From the NCBI GenBank assembly GCA_037043455.1, contig JAWPHD010011268.1, positions 21,470-85,469 on the forward strand: a DNA stretch of 64,000 nucleotides, given 5' to 3'. Positions 32,280 to 44,300 of this stretch are shown one piece after another. This stretch comes from Cyrtodaria siliqua (Eukaryota; Mollusca; Bivalvia; Adapedonta; Hiatellidae). The notes beneath the pieces were generated by a model. The model ran no database searches. It saw only the letters and a program-made list of their open reading frames with translations, and was not told where the DNA came from. The position numbers were made by a program, and so were the translations under genes. How positions within the stretch are numbered: position 1 is the stretch's first letter; every line of letters begins with the position of its first letter.

Positions 32280-32493
32280 CTGGCCTTCCTTTATAATAAT
32301 AACTTCTGTAAGATGAAATCTTACTTATTTTCACTGTTCAACATAACACTGCACTGTAGCAATGACCATATATATATATATGTATTCATATATTTATAGT
32401 TAAACACTGAGGAAGTCTTCCAGCCCGCTAGAACAATCTCTCGCATTTAACTACACTTTTAAGTGTTAACCAGTGAGGTTGGAAAATAAAATC
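32280..32493. other. Short spacer with (TA)n
   Basis: Contains ATATATATATAT near 32370. Nothing else recognised. Confidence 0.4.
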
Positions 32494-32745
32494 AAAATGA
32501 ATTGGGGTTTATTGTAAAGCAACACTAAAACTTCATATGGCAAAAACAGGCTTGACAATTCCAGACCCACCTCTCCATTTTCATCTAAATTATTATTAAA
32601 TTAGTGTAGAACATTTTCACCAGCAGAACTGCAGAGTTGCTGCAAATTCTGCTGTAGACACTCTCTTTACACTGGAGCCATGATCACTGTTTTCTGTCAC
32701 CACTCCAGCTGCACCTGAATATCACAGCGGTCATGAAGATTTTCT
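32494..32745 (-). mobile_element. SINE copy, diverged, same type as 31082-31354
   Basis: Starts GAATTGGGGTTTATTGTAAAG and shares GAACTGCAGAGTTGCTGCAA and GGAGCCATGATCACTGTTTTCTGTCAC-like blocks with the copy at 31082. No clear target duplication found, so it is older or truncated. Confidence 0.65.
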
Positions 32746-32809
32746 GCAGGGGAAAAAATGACAAAACATGCTTGGAACTAAAGGTTGTTATTTAGTAAAA
32801 CCATTTGTT

Positions 32810-33275
32810 TAACTGGGGAAAGGGCCATAAATCCGCCAAAAAATCAATCAACTGGAACACGACAAAGACATGCGCAACTAGGCTTGGCAATGATAATCTC
32901 TAATAAATTCGGCTGAAATTCGTCCAGGGGATCAGAAGAACTAGTCCGGAGAAAGTTTGTGTATGAAAACCTTTAAAGGTCCACAACTCTGCCAAATATC
33001 ATTCAACTGACATGTGCAACTAGGTAAGGTACTAATCATCCTTGCTAAGTTTCATTGAAATTTGGCCAGGGGTTCAGGAGAACTAGTTCAGAAAATGTTT
33101 GTGCATTAAAACCTTTAAACTCCACCAAAAATCATTCAACCGGAATATGATGAAGATATGCACAATAAGCTTGGTACTGATCATCCCTGAAAAGTTTCAC
33201 TGAAATCTGGCCAGGGGTTCAGGAGAACTAGTCCGGAAAAAGTTTGTGACATACAGAGGACAGAGTGGGGGAGAC
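32810..33275 (+). repeat. Dispersed repeat with ~3 internal ~125-bp tandem units
   Basis: Three diverged units each contain AATCATTCAACTGGAA-like, TGCGCAACTAGGCTTGG-like, GGCCAGGGGTTCAGGAGAAC-like and AGTCCGGAAAAAGTTTGTG-like blocks (at ~32850-32965, ~32990-33100, ~33120-33245). It closes with ACATACAGAGGACAGAGTGG. Probably a non-autonomous mobile element with a tandem core, like the Helitron-like elements nearby. Confidence 0.6.
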
Positions 33276-34870
33276 ATAATTTGTGGGAACTCTACACTCT
33301 GTCCTATTCTGTCTGGGAGCCACAGGTATTAACTCTATTCTTGCCTGGGAACCACACAGACATTATGCAGTGGTCCTATTCTTGGCTGGGAACCGAACCA
33401 CATAGGCATTATCCCTATTCTTTCTTGTGAACCACACAGAAATTAGGCAGTGGTCCTTTTCTTGCCTGGGAACCACACAGACATTAGGCATTATCCCTAT
33501 TCTTGCCTGGGAACCACACAGACATTAGGCAGTGGTCCTATTCTTGCCTGGCAACCACACAGACATTAGGCAGTGGCCCTATTCTTGCCTGGGAACCACA
33601 CAGACATTAGGCATTATCCCTATTCTTGCCTGGGAACCACAAAGACATTAGGCACAACTACAAATATACATTAGGCAGTGGTCCTATTCTTGCCTGGGAC
33701 CTAATATGCATTATCCCTATTTTTTCTTGTGAACCACACAGACATTAGGCAGTGGTCCTATACTTGCCTGGGAACCGCACAGACATTAGGCAGTGGTCCT
33801 TTTCTTGTCTAGGAACCACACAGACATTAGGCAGTGGTCCTATTCTTGCATGGGAACCACGCAGACATTAGGCATTATCCCTTTCTTGCCTGGGAACCAC
33901 ACAGGCATTAGGCAGTAGTCCTATTCTTGCCTGGGAACCACATGGGCATTATCCATATTCTTTCTTGTGTGGTGTTCTTGTGAACCACAGAGAGACATTA
34001 GGCATGATCCTGTTCTTGCTTGTGAACCACACAGACATTAGGCAGTGGTCCTATTCTTGCCTGGGAACCACTCATACATTAGGCACTATCCCTTTCTTGC
34101 CTTGAAACCACACAGGCATTAGGCATTATCCCTATTCTTGCCTGGGAACCACACAGACATTAGGCAGTGGTCCTATTCTTGCCTGGGAACCACATAGGCA
34201 TTATCCATATTCTTGCCTGGGAACTACACAGACATTAGGCAGTGATCATATTCTTGCCTGGGAACAACATAGGCATTATCCCTATTCTTGCTTGTGAACC
34301 ACACAGACATTAGGCAGTGATACTATTCTTGCTTGTGAACCACACAGACATTAGGCAGTGATACTGTTCTTGCTTGTGAACCACACAGACATTAGGCAGT
34401 GATCATATTCTTGCTTGTGAACCACACAGACGTTAGGCAGTGATCATATTCTTGCTTGTGAACCACACAGACATTAGTCAGTGATCCTATTCTTGCCTGG
34501 GAACCACACAGACATAAGTCAGTGATCCTATGCTTGCTTGTGAACCACACAGACATTAGGCAGTGATCCTATTCTTGCCTGGGAACCACACAGACATTAG
34601 GCAGTGATCCTATTCTTGCCTGGGAACCACACAGACATTAGGCAGTGATCCTATTCTTGCCTGGGAACCACACAGACATTAGTCAGTGATCCTATGCTTG
34701 CTTGTGAACCACACAGACATTAGGCAGTGATCCTATTCTTGGTTGTGAACCACACAGACATTAGGCAGTGATCCTATTCTTGGTTGTGAACCACACAGAC
34801 ATTAGGCAGTGATCCTATTCTTGGTTGTGAACCACACAGACATTAGGCAGTGATCCTATTCTAGATCCGA
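33276..34870 (+). repeat. 41-bp minisatellite, about 35-40 copies, several variants
   Basis: Unit CCACACAGACATTAGGCAGT followed by GGTCCTATTCTTGCCTGGGAA. Variants: GCATTATCCCTATTC in place of GCAGTGGTCC, CTTGTGAACC in place of CCTGGGAACC. The distal part (34300-34870) is more uniform with GCAGTGATCC, so the array expanded in blocks. Unit and decay outwards indicate no coding role. Confidence 0.9.
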
Positions 34871-35457
34871 GTCATTACGCAGCAGCCCTATTCTCGCCCA
34901 GGAACCACAATCCTTGGTTGAAGCCAACTGGACAATGAACTTTTATTTGTGATAACATATCAACCTATAACTGTCAGATATAACATGTAACAAAAACAAT
35001 GAAGCATTCCATATACAGGACTGCTTACAGACAATAGTTTGTATAAATCTAATTACAATGACCATCTATCTGTACTTGTATAAATATATCACTTCATCAT
35101 ACAGCTGCGATCCTCCGAGTATCAGAAGTAATATGTGTCACTTGTTGTAATGTTGTGCCTAAAACAACATCATTAATATAAGTCTGTTTTTGTACTAATT
35201 ATGGTATTGGTCGTTTATTTAAATATTGATTTTAAAAATATAAGTCTCACAGAAACTTTTTGTTAACTACATGATTTGAAGAAAACTTTGAATACAGATT
35301 ATTGCGAAAAGGCTTTAAAAGTAACTGATGTAAACTGTAAAAGTACTACAACAGTCATAGACATATTGTCATAGAGATATACCCACATCTGTGTCTTGCT
35401 ATTAAACTAAACTGTATACAAGATCAAAAGGATGAATGCTAGACAAATAATAAATAA
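34871..35457. other. Non-genic stretch
   Basis: No gene or repeat recognised. Confidence 0.5.
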
Positions 35458-35700
35458 GGCCATCCTTAAAAAAGCATTTGTTTGCTGTTTCCTGACCCAG
35501 GATTTCCTAAATGGGTAGGTAGGTAGGTGATTTTTTTTGCCAAGAACAGTTAACACCTTAAGAATTAAAGAAAATTATACTGAAGATAGAAACAAAAACA
35601 AATATTAATGTTAAAAGAATTGCTATCAAAGATTTTGGGTAGGGCCCTTTTTCCTGGGTAGGTATGGAAACAGCAAACAAACAGTTTTTTATGGTCGGCC
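35458..35700. mobile_element. MITE, 243 bp, GGCC termini and TAA target duplication
   Basis: Left end GGCCATCCTTAAAAAAGCAT with TTGTTTGCTGTTTCC; right end (reverse complement) GGCCGACCATAAAAAACTGT with TTGTTTGCTGTTTCC: ~45-bp imperfect inverted repeats. TAA on both sides (35455-35457, 35701-35703). This fits a PIF/Harbinger-type MITE. The interior has a short GGTAGGTAGGTAGG run. Confidence 0.75.
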
Positions 35701-35703
35701 TAA

Positions 35704-36610
35704 AACAAAATCTTCTAACATATCTAGCTAGATGACAAGTTCACACGTGCTTCTGACTAGAATTAATCTGGAAATATTTAAACATAAATCTTAATACTTC
35801 AATCCATACATTTTTTTTTGGGGGGGGGAGGTTGGAAGGGGGAGGGAAAGTATTGCAGAATCAAAACCCTTGTATTTGACCTTGACATCTTCCTGAAGTT
35901 TTTTTCTAACAGTTACAGCCTTGTGTTACTGAGCTAACAGTTACAGCCTTGTGTTACTGAGATCTACTAAACAGCGTGCGGATAACTATAAAACGTATAG
36001 GCACGAATATACATGTACATAACACTACAAACTAAACTACGCCTCTAAATCTAACCATAAACAAGTATGATCATTAAAATAAATACATGTAAATATACGC
36101 AGTTACATGTATAACATAGCACAGTAGAACAAACAGTCCTGACGAATCAATTAATTGCAATAAATGTTTGGCACAAAATAATCGACCCAGACCAGCTGGG
36201 CACATGAAAATGGTAGAAGTTGTGATACTCTGACAGTAAATCATGAGAATCTCTTCATCATTAAAATTAAAAAGGATAATTAAGACAAATCCTGGAAATT
36301 AAAGAAAAATGACAAACAATTTGAATAAAAGCCGCTTGAAATAAAATCCATCAACAATATCATAGAGAAATCAACAGATCTTATAATGAACATCTAATAC
36401 CCACCATTTTAACTCTTAAAAATAATTTTCGGCCACACAATCCTTCTTCAGGAAACGGAATTTTATTAACATCTACACTTCAACACTATACAATATCTAT
36501 AAATATTTTAAATTGTATGGATGGAGGTTAGACTTTATATGAATTGCTTACTGCCATATCTAGAAGTAATCCCGTCTGACAGTATTCAGTATATGGGGAA
36601 ACACTATTAA
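35704..36610. other. Non-genic stretch with G-rich tract and short duplication
   Basis: A G-rich tract at about 35819-35847 (runs of 9, 2, 2, 5 and 3 G) could form a quadruplex on the plus strand. TAACAGTTACAGCCTTGTGT is duplicated at ~35908 and ~35936. No gene recognised. Confidence 0.5.
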
Positions 36611-37573
36611 ACAAGAGGTCAATGACCTTGAAGCTCTACTGATTGATTTTGATTTCAGGAAGTAGTCGCTACAGACTTGTTTTTTGAAAATCTATTTTTT
36701 TTAACCGTGGCGGCCATCTTGAATTTCCGGCCGACCTGAAAATTTGCTAGGATCAATGAGACATTAAGAGCAACATTCATGTGAAGTTTCATGAAAATCC
36801 GTCAAGTAGTTTCAGAGGAGTAGTCGCTACAAGTTTTCATTATATAACTCTATGTAAACAAAGATGGCCGCTGGCAGCCATGTTTAACGTCAAATCAAAA
36901 CGATTTTCGACAAGGACCAACATCATGTCATACTGATCATTTTAGAAAAAGTCCCATATCAATATCTCTTATAGTTTTGAAGAAGTTAGTCGCTACAAAC
37001 TTATTTATTTTAAATCTATTTTTAGCTGTGGCGGCCATCTTGAATTTCCGGCCGACCTGAAATTTTTCTAGGATCAACTAGACATCAAGAGCAACATTCC
37101 TGTGAAGTTTCATGACAATCCGCCAACTAGTTTCAGAGGAGTAGTCGCTACAAGTTTTTACTATATAACTCTATGTAAACAAAGATGGCCGCTGGCAGCC
37201 ATGTTTAACATTGAATCAAAACGATTTTTGACAAGGATCAACATCATGTCATGCTGATCATTTTAGAAAAAGTCCCATATCAATATCTCTTATAGTTTCC
37301 AAGAAGTAGTGGCTACAAACTTGTATTTTAAAACTCTATTTTTAGCTTTGGCGGCCATCTTGGATTTCACATCAACATGAATTTTTGCTAGGATCAACTA
37401 GACTTTATGGGCAACATTTCTGTAAAGTTTCATGAATATCCATCCAGTAGTTTCAGAGGAGTTTTTGCTACAAATAAAAGTTTACGGACAGACGGACGGA
37501 CGACGGACGCCGCACCACGGCATAAGCTCTGCTGATCTCTGATCAGTCTGCTGATCTCTGATCAGTCGAGCTA
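36611..37573 (+). mobile_element. Second Helitron-like element, same family as 11781-13365, opposite orientation
   Basis: Begins ACAAGAGGTCAATGACCTTG and ends with GGACGGACGACGGACGCCGC, then the hairpin CTGATCTCTGATCAG twice and GAGCTAA. The core has about 2.5 dimer units instead of 5 (AGTAGTCGCTACAAG marks each half). The hairpin is duplicated here (37538-37567). Confidence 0.7.
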
Positions 37574-38455
37574 AAAACAATGGATCAGAAATTACAGAAA
37601 TGCATTTAAAAAAGAGTGCAGCATAGGGACAAAAAATGAAGATAGCTTAAAACCTGTAACTAGCACTTAATGATCAAAAGTATACTGGATTTCATCAGCA
37701 GGTTTACATATGTAATATATTATTTAGCACCTTACAAACTTCATGCTCTTATGATTCTATAAATAGATGATTCCATAAATAGATACAATTCTATAAATAG
37801 ATACTAGTATATGATTCTGTAAATAGGTATGGCTATAAATAGACAGAGATAAAATGAGAAAAATAAAAATGACCTATTTAAATAGATTCAGAATAAATAC
37901 AAATAAAAACAAGGTTACTACAATGTCAAACTTGATCGAAACTAATGTGAAGAGTTATGTCTCCTTAAATTCCATAAACAGAAAAAGAGTGTGTGTTGTT
38001 AAACTCAACTTCTTATATATGAATTTTTTGTTTTTAAACCGAACTTCACAGATTCTAAACACGCATCCTTATCAAGCACAGGCTACTGATAAATAAATAA
38101 AATGATGGGTATGGGTAACAAACCAATGTGTTACATATTAGCAGTTTTGCATCATGCACGAATTATGACAGTAGCTGTACTATCTCTTCTTTAATATAAG
38201 TTATGTTGACACTAATGAGGTGCATGTTTTGCTGTATGTGTGCATTTTTGTTCTTCAAAATAAAAATAAAATCAACTTAAACAGGCGATGGTCATTTACA
38301 TCAGGTTATCTCTAATGATTTTAAAATGAAAATAGCAGCAAATTGTAGTCCGTTTAAAACTTATGGCAGGTAAATTATACATAACGATAAAAGAGGGATA
38401 AATTATTGTAGCATATTAACAATTAAGTATTTGTGAAGCATACATCTGAAAAGCG
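37574..38455. other. Non-genic stretch, possible 3' flank of the Rgl gene
   Basis: AT-rich, with short ATAAATAGAT repeats at ~37757-37845. No convincing coding region; the 80-codon frame at 37854 looks like chance. Confidence 0.45.
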
Positions 38456-38568
38456 GTGTCTAAAATGCTAGACTGTGCTCAGAATCTCATAGACTGTGCC
38501 CAGAATTCTCCAGACTGTGCTCAACATCTCTCAGACTGTGTCCCGAAATTCACAGACTGTGTCAATGG
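38456..38568 (+). repeat. Short ~25-bp degenerate tandem repeat, 5 copies
   Basis: AGACTGTGCTCAGAATCTC-like units recur five times with 24-27 bp spacing and substitutions. Confidence 0.7.
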
Positions 38569-40319
38569 TATTATACCATTTTCCACAAGATGGTTAACAG
38601 GTTTATACATAGCCAATCATTCGTAACCCTTTTCTATTAAACATTTACAGTTCATACTGAATAACAACAGATATTGTTAAACATAATATTAAATAACAAT
38701 TCTAATATAACAATTCTGGTATAAACAGGTTAAAAGCTCAAAATAATACAAATTTAATACAAAATACGTACTATTAACTGATGTAATTTGCTGAACACTG
38801 ACTGTACTTTGCGTTAGGCCAATTCATGACACAAATAGAGAAATAATAATAGAGAGCATTTAATCACGATTAAAAATGTTCAAAATAAATAGTTCATCAT
38901 CATCATCATCACCAGACTATAAGATAAGGATTTCAATCTAAATATAAACATTCTAAATAAACATGGCTGACTAACATTATATTATATACACAGTGTATAA
39001 AACTGTATAAATAGAAATCTATGTCTACATGATTTAAACGATATTTGCATTGTAAATTCACAACACCGTTTCACATTTGATCAACTAAAGATTATTGCAC
39101 AATAATATTACCAGGCAAGGAGACCTCAGAACACGTGTTTGTCCCTTGTCACAACTTACAGGTGTAAGCTCCAACCAAAAGGTGTATGTTAATGTTTCCC
39201 AATGGGCGGCGAATACACAACACCTTTTCATATTTGATCAGCTTACAGTTATTGCACAAACTATTGATACCATGATCGGACATATGCTTGTCCAGCGTCA
39301 CCATTTTAAATTGTAACATATTTTGTAAGCTCCTTTCTTACACCAATCAAAAGTAATATACCAAACTCTAATAATCCCCAGTTGGTTGCATGACTACTTG
39401 GAATGTTAGGAGCACACACCTTGTGGAAAACTCTAAACAGAAGTTTGTTCAAAATATTAGAATACATATGCTGTGTAATGCCGACACAGTAATGCTGTAA
39501 AAATCAGGTCAATTTTCTGGTTCCCACCTCATGGGTTCTAATTATTGCTGTGGCAGAATCACAAACAGAAGGACAAGACAAAGTGATACCCGTATGTCAG
39601 CCATGCTACACAGGTGACACGACCAGAGCTCTGGCTTGGACTATGGCATGCCAGATATTAGGTCTGATACAGTGTGACTAGTTTCTACAGGAGCTGAGAC
39701 AATGGCGACTATAACAATCACACCTTCTGTAACGGACGACAGAATATTGCTTCTCTTGCATAAATACAAAAACTTATAATAATAAATATAGCGCGTATGT
39801 AGCTGTTACCTGATGTCTAGTTTCTACTTGAATAAATACGAAACTCAACCAACGATAGTTTCATACATTATACAATTATATAAATAGAGACAGCGATATT
39901 TTGTTTCTGCTGTCTTCAAATATACCAAGTTGGTCTGCTGTTTTTTTCCTAAAATAAAAAAATCTAAAACAATGAGTCTATGTCTCATATAAACCAAAAA
40001 TAGTTCAAAATATGAAAGCGACAATTGTATTGCGATTTAAACATAGAATGAATATGGAATTTGATTTTAAGAATATGGTACACTTCAGTATCATTATATA
40101 TTGAGTATATTTAAAAACGCAACATTTTTGATTTTCGATTATTTTTAGTCTGCTGTTTTTTGTATTTTATGTTAGTACACAAGTCTCTTTGTCCCAAACG
40201 TTAACATATGGCAATAAACAGTTGCATAGATTTGCAACCCTTCTTTCAGTTCAGTTTCACGAGGACACTTTAACATCTCTAGAAATTCAAACAAGAAATG
40301 TCACGACAAATACCCCTGA
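38569..40319. other. Non-genic stretch, possible 3' UTR/flank of the Rgl gene
   Basis: AT-rich with a (CAT)n run near 38898. No coding region or RNA gene recognised. The 3' UTR of the minus-strand gene ending at 41163 would extend this way, but I could not place its poly(A) site. Confidence 0.4.
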
Positions 40320-40562
40320 AAGCACTTCTTTTTGACCTTTGACCTCGAAGTGTGACCTTGACCTTGAAGCCACGGACCTGGATTTTGTGCGCGACACGTC
40401 TTGTTGTGGTGAGCACTAGTGCCAAGTTATTTGAAAGTTATTGACCAGACACGATTGTACAGACGAACGGACGGACTGACGGACGGACTGACGGACGGAC
40501 GGTGCGACTGCTATATGCCTCCATTTGGGGGCATAAAAATGCCGCCCATCGGGGGCATACAA
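40320..40562 (+). repeat. Dispersed repeat ending in (GGAC)n and GGGGGCATA
   Basis: Contains TTTGACCTTTGACCTCGAAG, GACCTTGACCTTGAAGCCACG, GCGCGACACGTCTTGTTGTG, a GACGGACGGACTGACGGACG run and ATATGCCTCCATTTGGGGGCAT. Single-unit member of the family tandemly repeated at 42320-43490. Confidence 0.75.
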
Positions 40563-41162
40563 AATACCAAGTGTTGCGTTTTTAAATGTACCGAGTATAA
40601 CTGACTATCATTGTATGGTATTTATCTGAGTATTTCACAGTGACACATTTAGTATATGTCATATTTGCAACTAATTTCTGATTATTTCCAAGTATAATGA
40701 AACATGGACCCATAGCCTGGCAGCTTTCGGTGAGTACAGATTTTTCATTTAATATCTGAGTATATATCTTGTATTGTAATACCTGGCCATCTCTCTTCTC
40801 ATCCAGGTAACTCTCTTTTTTACCCCTCCTAATATGTATTGCACAGCGCCAAACATACTTCTACCTAATAGTAGCACTTAAATTGGATTAACTGATTTCA
40901 ACAAATCGGTATAAATTCCAATTAAACCTAGCTAGCGGCCTAATATTGTCTATTCAGATGTTGAGTATTCAGTGTATAGAAATGACAACAGATGTTGATC
41001 ATAAACTGCACTCGAATGCAACTCAGCTGATCATAAACTGCACTCGACTACGACTCCACTGCTTTCGTATTTTAGTGTTTTTAATATTTTTTTCATATTA
41101 CAAATCTACTCCGCTCACCAACGAAGAACTGATTCCCAGAATCCTCAAGTTCACACTTGATA
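40563..41162. other. Probable 3' UTR of the Rgl gene
   Basis: Directly downstream (minus strand) of the Rgl stop codon. It includes a small direct repeat, TGATCATAAACTGCACTCGA at ~40997 and ~41030. No other gene seen. Confidence 0.5.
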
Positions 41163-41308
41163 TCATAACGTGAGTTTGAGTCGTCGACGGTTCCGCTTTC
41201 TGTTTTGTGTGAGTGTGTCGTGCTCTTTACGAGTCCGTAACGCAAAATTGAGCTCCCCAGAGTTATTCATCGCGTAAAACACATTCACCTTTTCTGGGAT
41301 TAACAGTT
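41163..41308 (-). CDS. Rgl: Rgl exon 14: end of RA domain and stop
   Basis: [20 protein letters not shown], then FALRTRKE and a basic tail [12 protein letters not shown] followed by TGA (41165-41163). Acceptor TTGTTACAG|AACTG; the first two bases complete a Glu codon with exon 13. The short basic C-terminus resembles vertebrate RGL1. Confidence 0.93.
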
Positions 41309-44300
41309 CTGTAACAAAAATGAAGGTATTAATCAAAGTGAACATTATCACTTTTAAATTCCATCCATGTAAATATAAAATAATAATAATGAACTGAATG
41401 TTGTTTAAAGGCACATCAACATATTAAGTTTTATCGCATAACATGGCTTCTGGGAGTGCAATAAAGCCATGACTTATTTTCCGTAATACACTAGTGTATT
41501 ACAGATGCAAATGAGGACCGAATCACCGTGTTTATATACAGTAAAACATTTAATCCCAATTGTTTGCAAAGTATATCATACGATACGTTCAGACACCTTA
41601 ATTATATATCATTATTTGAAATCTTACTTCATAAAATGCATGTTAGTAACATTAAATTTGATTTAAGATGTCGCATTATTTATAGGGCGAACGCATTTAC
41701 AGCAGCGTAACGTAGTGACTTCATGTAAACAACAAAACAACGTCATGATTTGTCTTACAAATTGCCGCCGTATATAAGGAAAATTGTCAACATTAAAGTG
41801 AAACTATCACGGCGTAGGTGTGTTATGTGATAAACAGAATCTTACATGAGTGACTGTGTATTATTGACTTTAATAAACTCGTTGGATAAAAAGATAGGAT
41901 ACGAGGCAAGAGCCTCGTATCCTATCATTTTATCAAACTCGTTTATTAAAATCAATAATACACAGTCACGCATGTAAGATCCCCTATATACAGAGCTTTT
42001 TGTTTACGTCTCCATCCAAAGGACAAGGCCAGGGTAACGTGTCATGCCCAAGAACAAAAAAACGCAAGTGTGGCTTGAACCCTGTTCCTGTGTATTTTAA
42101 ATTCAATGTGCTATCCACTGTGCCACCCCAGCTGCCTATGAATAATAGTAGTGATAAGTTTACACAGGCTATAGACCTGGAGTCAAAGATTTACTTGTCA
42201 TGCGGTTTTCTAGTATAGTTGTGCAACATTTATATGACAAACGTAGATAATCATATGCAACAAACTATGTACATGTTTTTATATTATTAAATACAATGAA
42301 AAAGGAGCAAAACAAAAAATGTCATAGTGACAAAGTGTGCGCGACACGACGTCTTGTTGTGGTGAGCAATTGTGCGAAGTTATTTGAAAATCTGTCTATT
42401 ATTGTCAGAGTTATGATGCGGACACGATTGTACAGACGAACGGATTTTGACGTTTGATCTCTAAGTGCGACCTTGACCTTGGAGCCACGGACCTGGATTT
42501 TTGCGCGACACGTCGTCTTGTTGTGGTGAGCAAATGTGCGGTTATTTGAAAACCCATCCATTATTGTCAGAGTTATGAAGCGGACACGAGTGTACAGAGG
42601 AACGGATTTTGACCTTTGACCTCTAAGTGTGACCTTGACTTTGGAACCACGGACCTGGTTTTGTGTGCGACACATCTTCTTATTGTCAGAGTTATGAAGC
42701 CAATTGTACCGACGAACGGAGAGACTGTGCGACTACTATATGCCACCCTTCGGGGGTATAAAAATAAATAAAAATATTAAAAAAAATAAATACAACTGAC
42801 ACTTCCCTCTAAGTGTGACCTTGACTTTGGAGCCACGGACCTGGTTTTTGTGCGCGACACGTCGTCTTGTTGTGGTGAACAATTGTGCGAAGTTATTTGA
42901 AAATCCATCCATTATTGTCAGAGTTATGAAACGGACACGAGTGTATAGACAAACGGATTTTGACCTTTGACCTCTAAATGTGACCATGACTTTGGAGCAA
43001 CGGACCTGGGTTTTTTGCGCGACACGTTGTCTTGTTGTGGTGAGCAACTGTGCGAAGTTATCTGAAAATCCGTCGATTATTGTCAGAGTTATGAAGCGGA
43101 CAAGATTGTACAGACGAACGGATTTTGACGTTTGATCTCTAAGTGTGACCTTGACCTTGGAGCCACGGACCTGGATTTTGTGCGCGACACGTAGTCCTGT
43201 TGTGGTGAGCAATTGTGCGAAGTTATTTGAAAATCCATCCATTATTGTCAGAGTTATGAAGCGGACACGAGTGTACAGACGGAACGGATTTTGACCTTTG
43301 ACCTCTAAGTGTGACCTTGACTTTGGAGTCACGGACCTGGTTTTTGTGCGCGTCACGTCGTCTTGTGGTGAGCAATTGTGAGAAGTTATTTGAAAATCCG
43401 TCCATTATTGTCAGAGTTATGAAGCCGACACGATTGTACACGCGAACGGACAGACAGCACTGACTACTATATGCCACCCTTTGGGGGCATAAAAATCAGA
43501 AATTAACTACAAGCACGTACAATTTCTCATTGCATGTGACCTTTGGTGTAGAAGCACGATAGGTAACTATGAATCAAACAGGCCATCATTTATTGGTTAC
43601 ACACTTATGTTGGAATATGTGGAAATAGAAAAATGTTTTGCATTTAAATGGTTCCAATGTGTGTTTAGGAATAAAACGAGCAATCCGCAGATTCACGTTT
43701 CGCCTAACGGGAACGGGACTTAGAAATAAAAGGTAAATGTTGTTTAAATGGAAGTTTGTAAACATTTTAATAACTAAAAACAATGGAGTTTACATTTTAC
43801 TGATATATGACATTTAAGTGCATTCATTTAAAAACAAAATGACTTTCAATAAAATAAAAAATAAAAATCATCACCCAAAAAGGTAGGTCAAGGTCATAGA
43901 TGAAATACATGCGTCCAAAAAGATGCTCTACCCAAAACCCAAGACACAACTATGTCAAAATAGAATGTACCTAAGATACAACTATAAGCAACGTTTGATA
44001 AGTCTAGTGCACACAGTTTGTGAGAAAATGGCCTAAACGCAAAACTTGAATGTTGACGGCGCTGCCGCTGAAAAAGCAACACCTATGTCTTATTTTTTCT
44101 TCGAAATGGCGAGACAAAAAAGCATTGTATGCGTAATAAATAAGCAAACAAAAGACACGCCATGAGTTGTTGCTAACGGCTCATCAACACATTTTTATTG
44201 TTATTTCAAGCGGTTACCGAGAGAGTGGAAGGATACATAGGAATCTGGGAACTCTTGCTATTAAATATATTATTCATGGTGCTTTAAGGGCCAACTGGTT

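Noticed and set aside
37854..38096. 80-codon frame at 37854
   Set aside because: Lys/Asn-rich composition expected by chance in AT-rich DNA; no similarity recognised.
42322..43477. Long minus-strand frames of 84-206 codons across the 42.3-43.5 kb repeats
   Set aside because: They are the ~180-bp repeat read in frame (recurring [16 protein letters not shown]); the same frame breaks in single-unit copies elsewhere.
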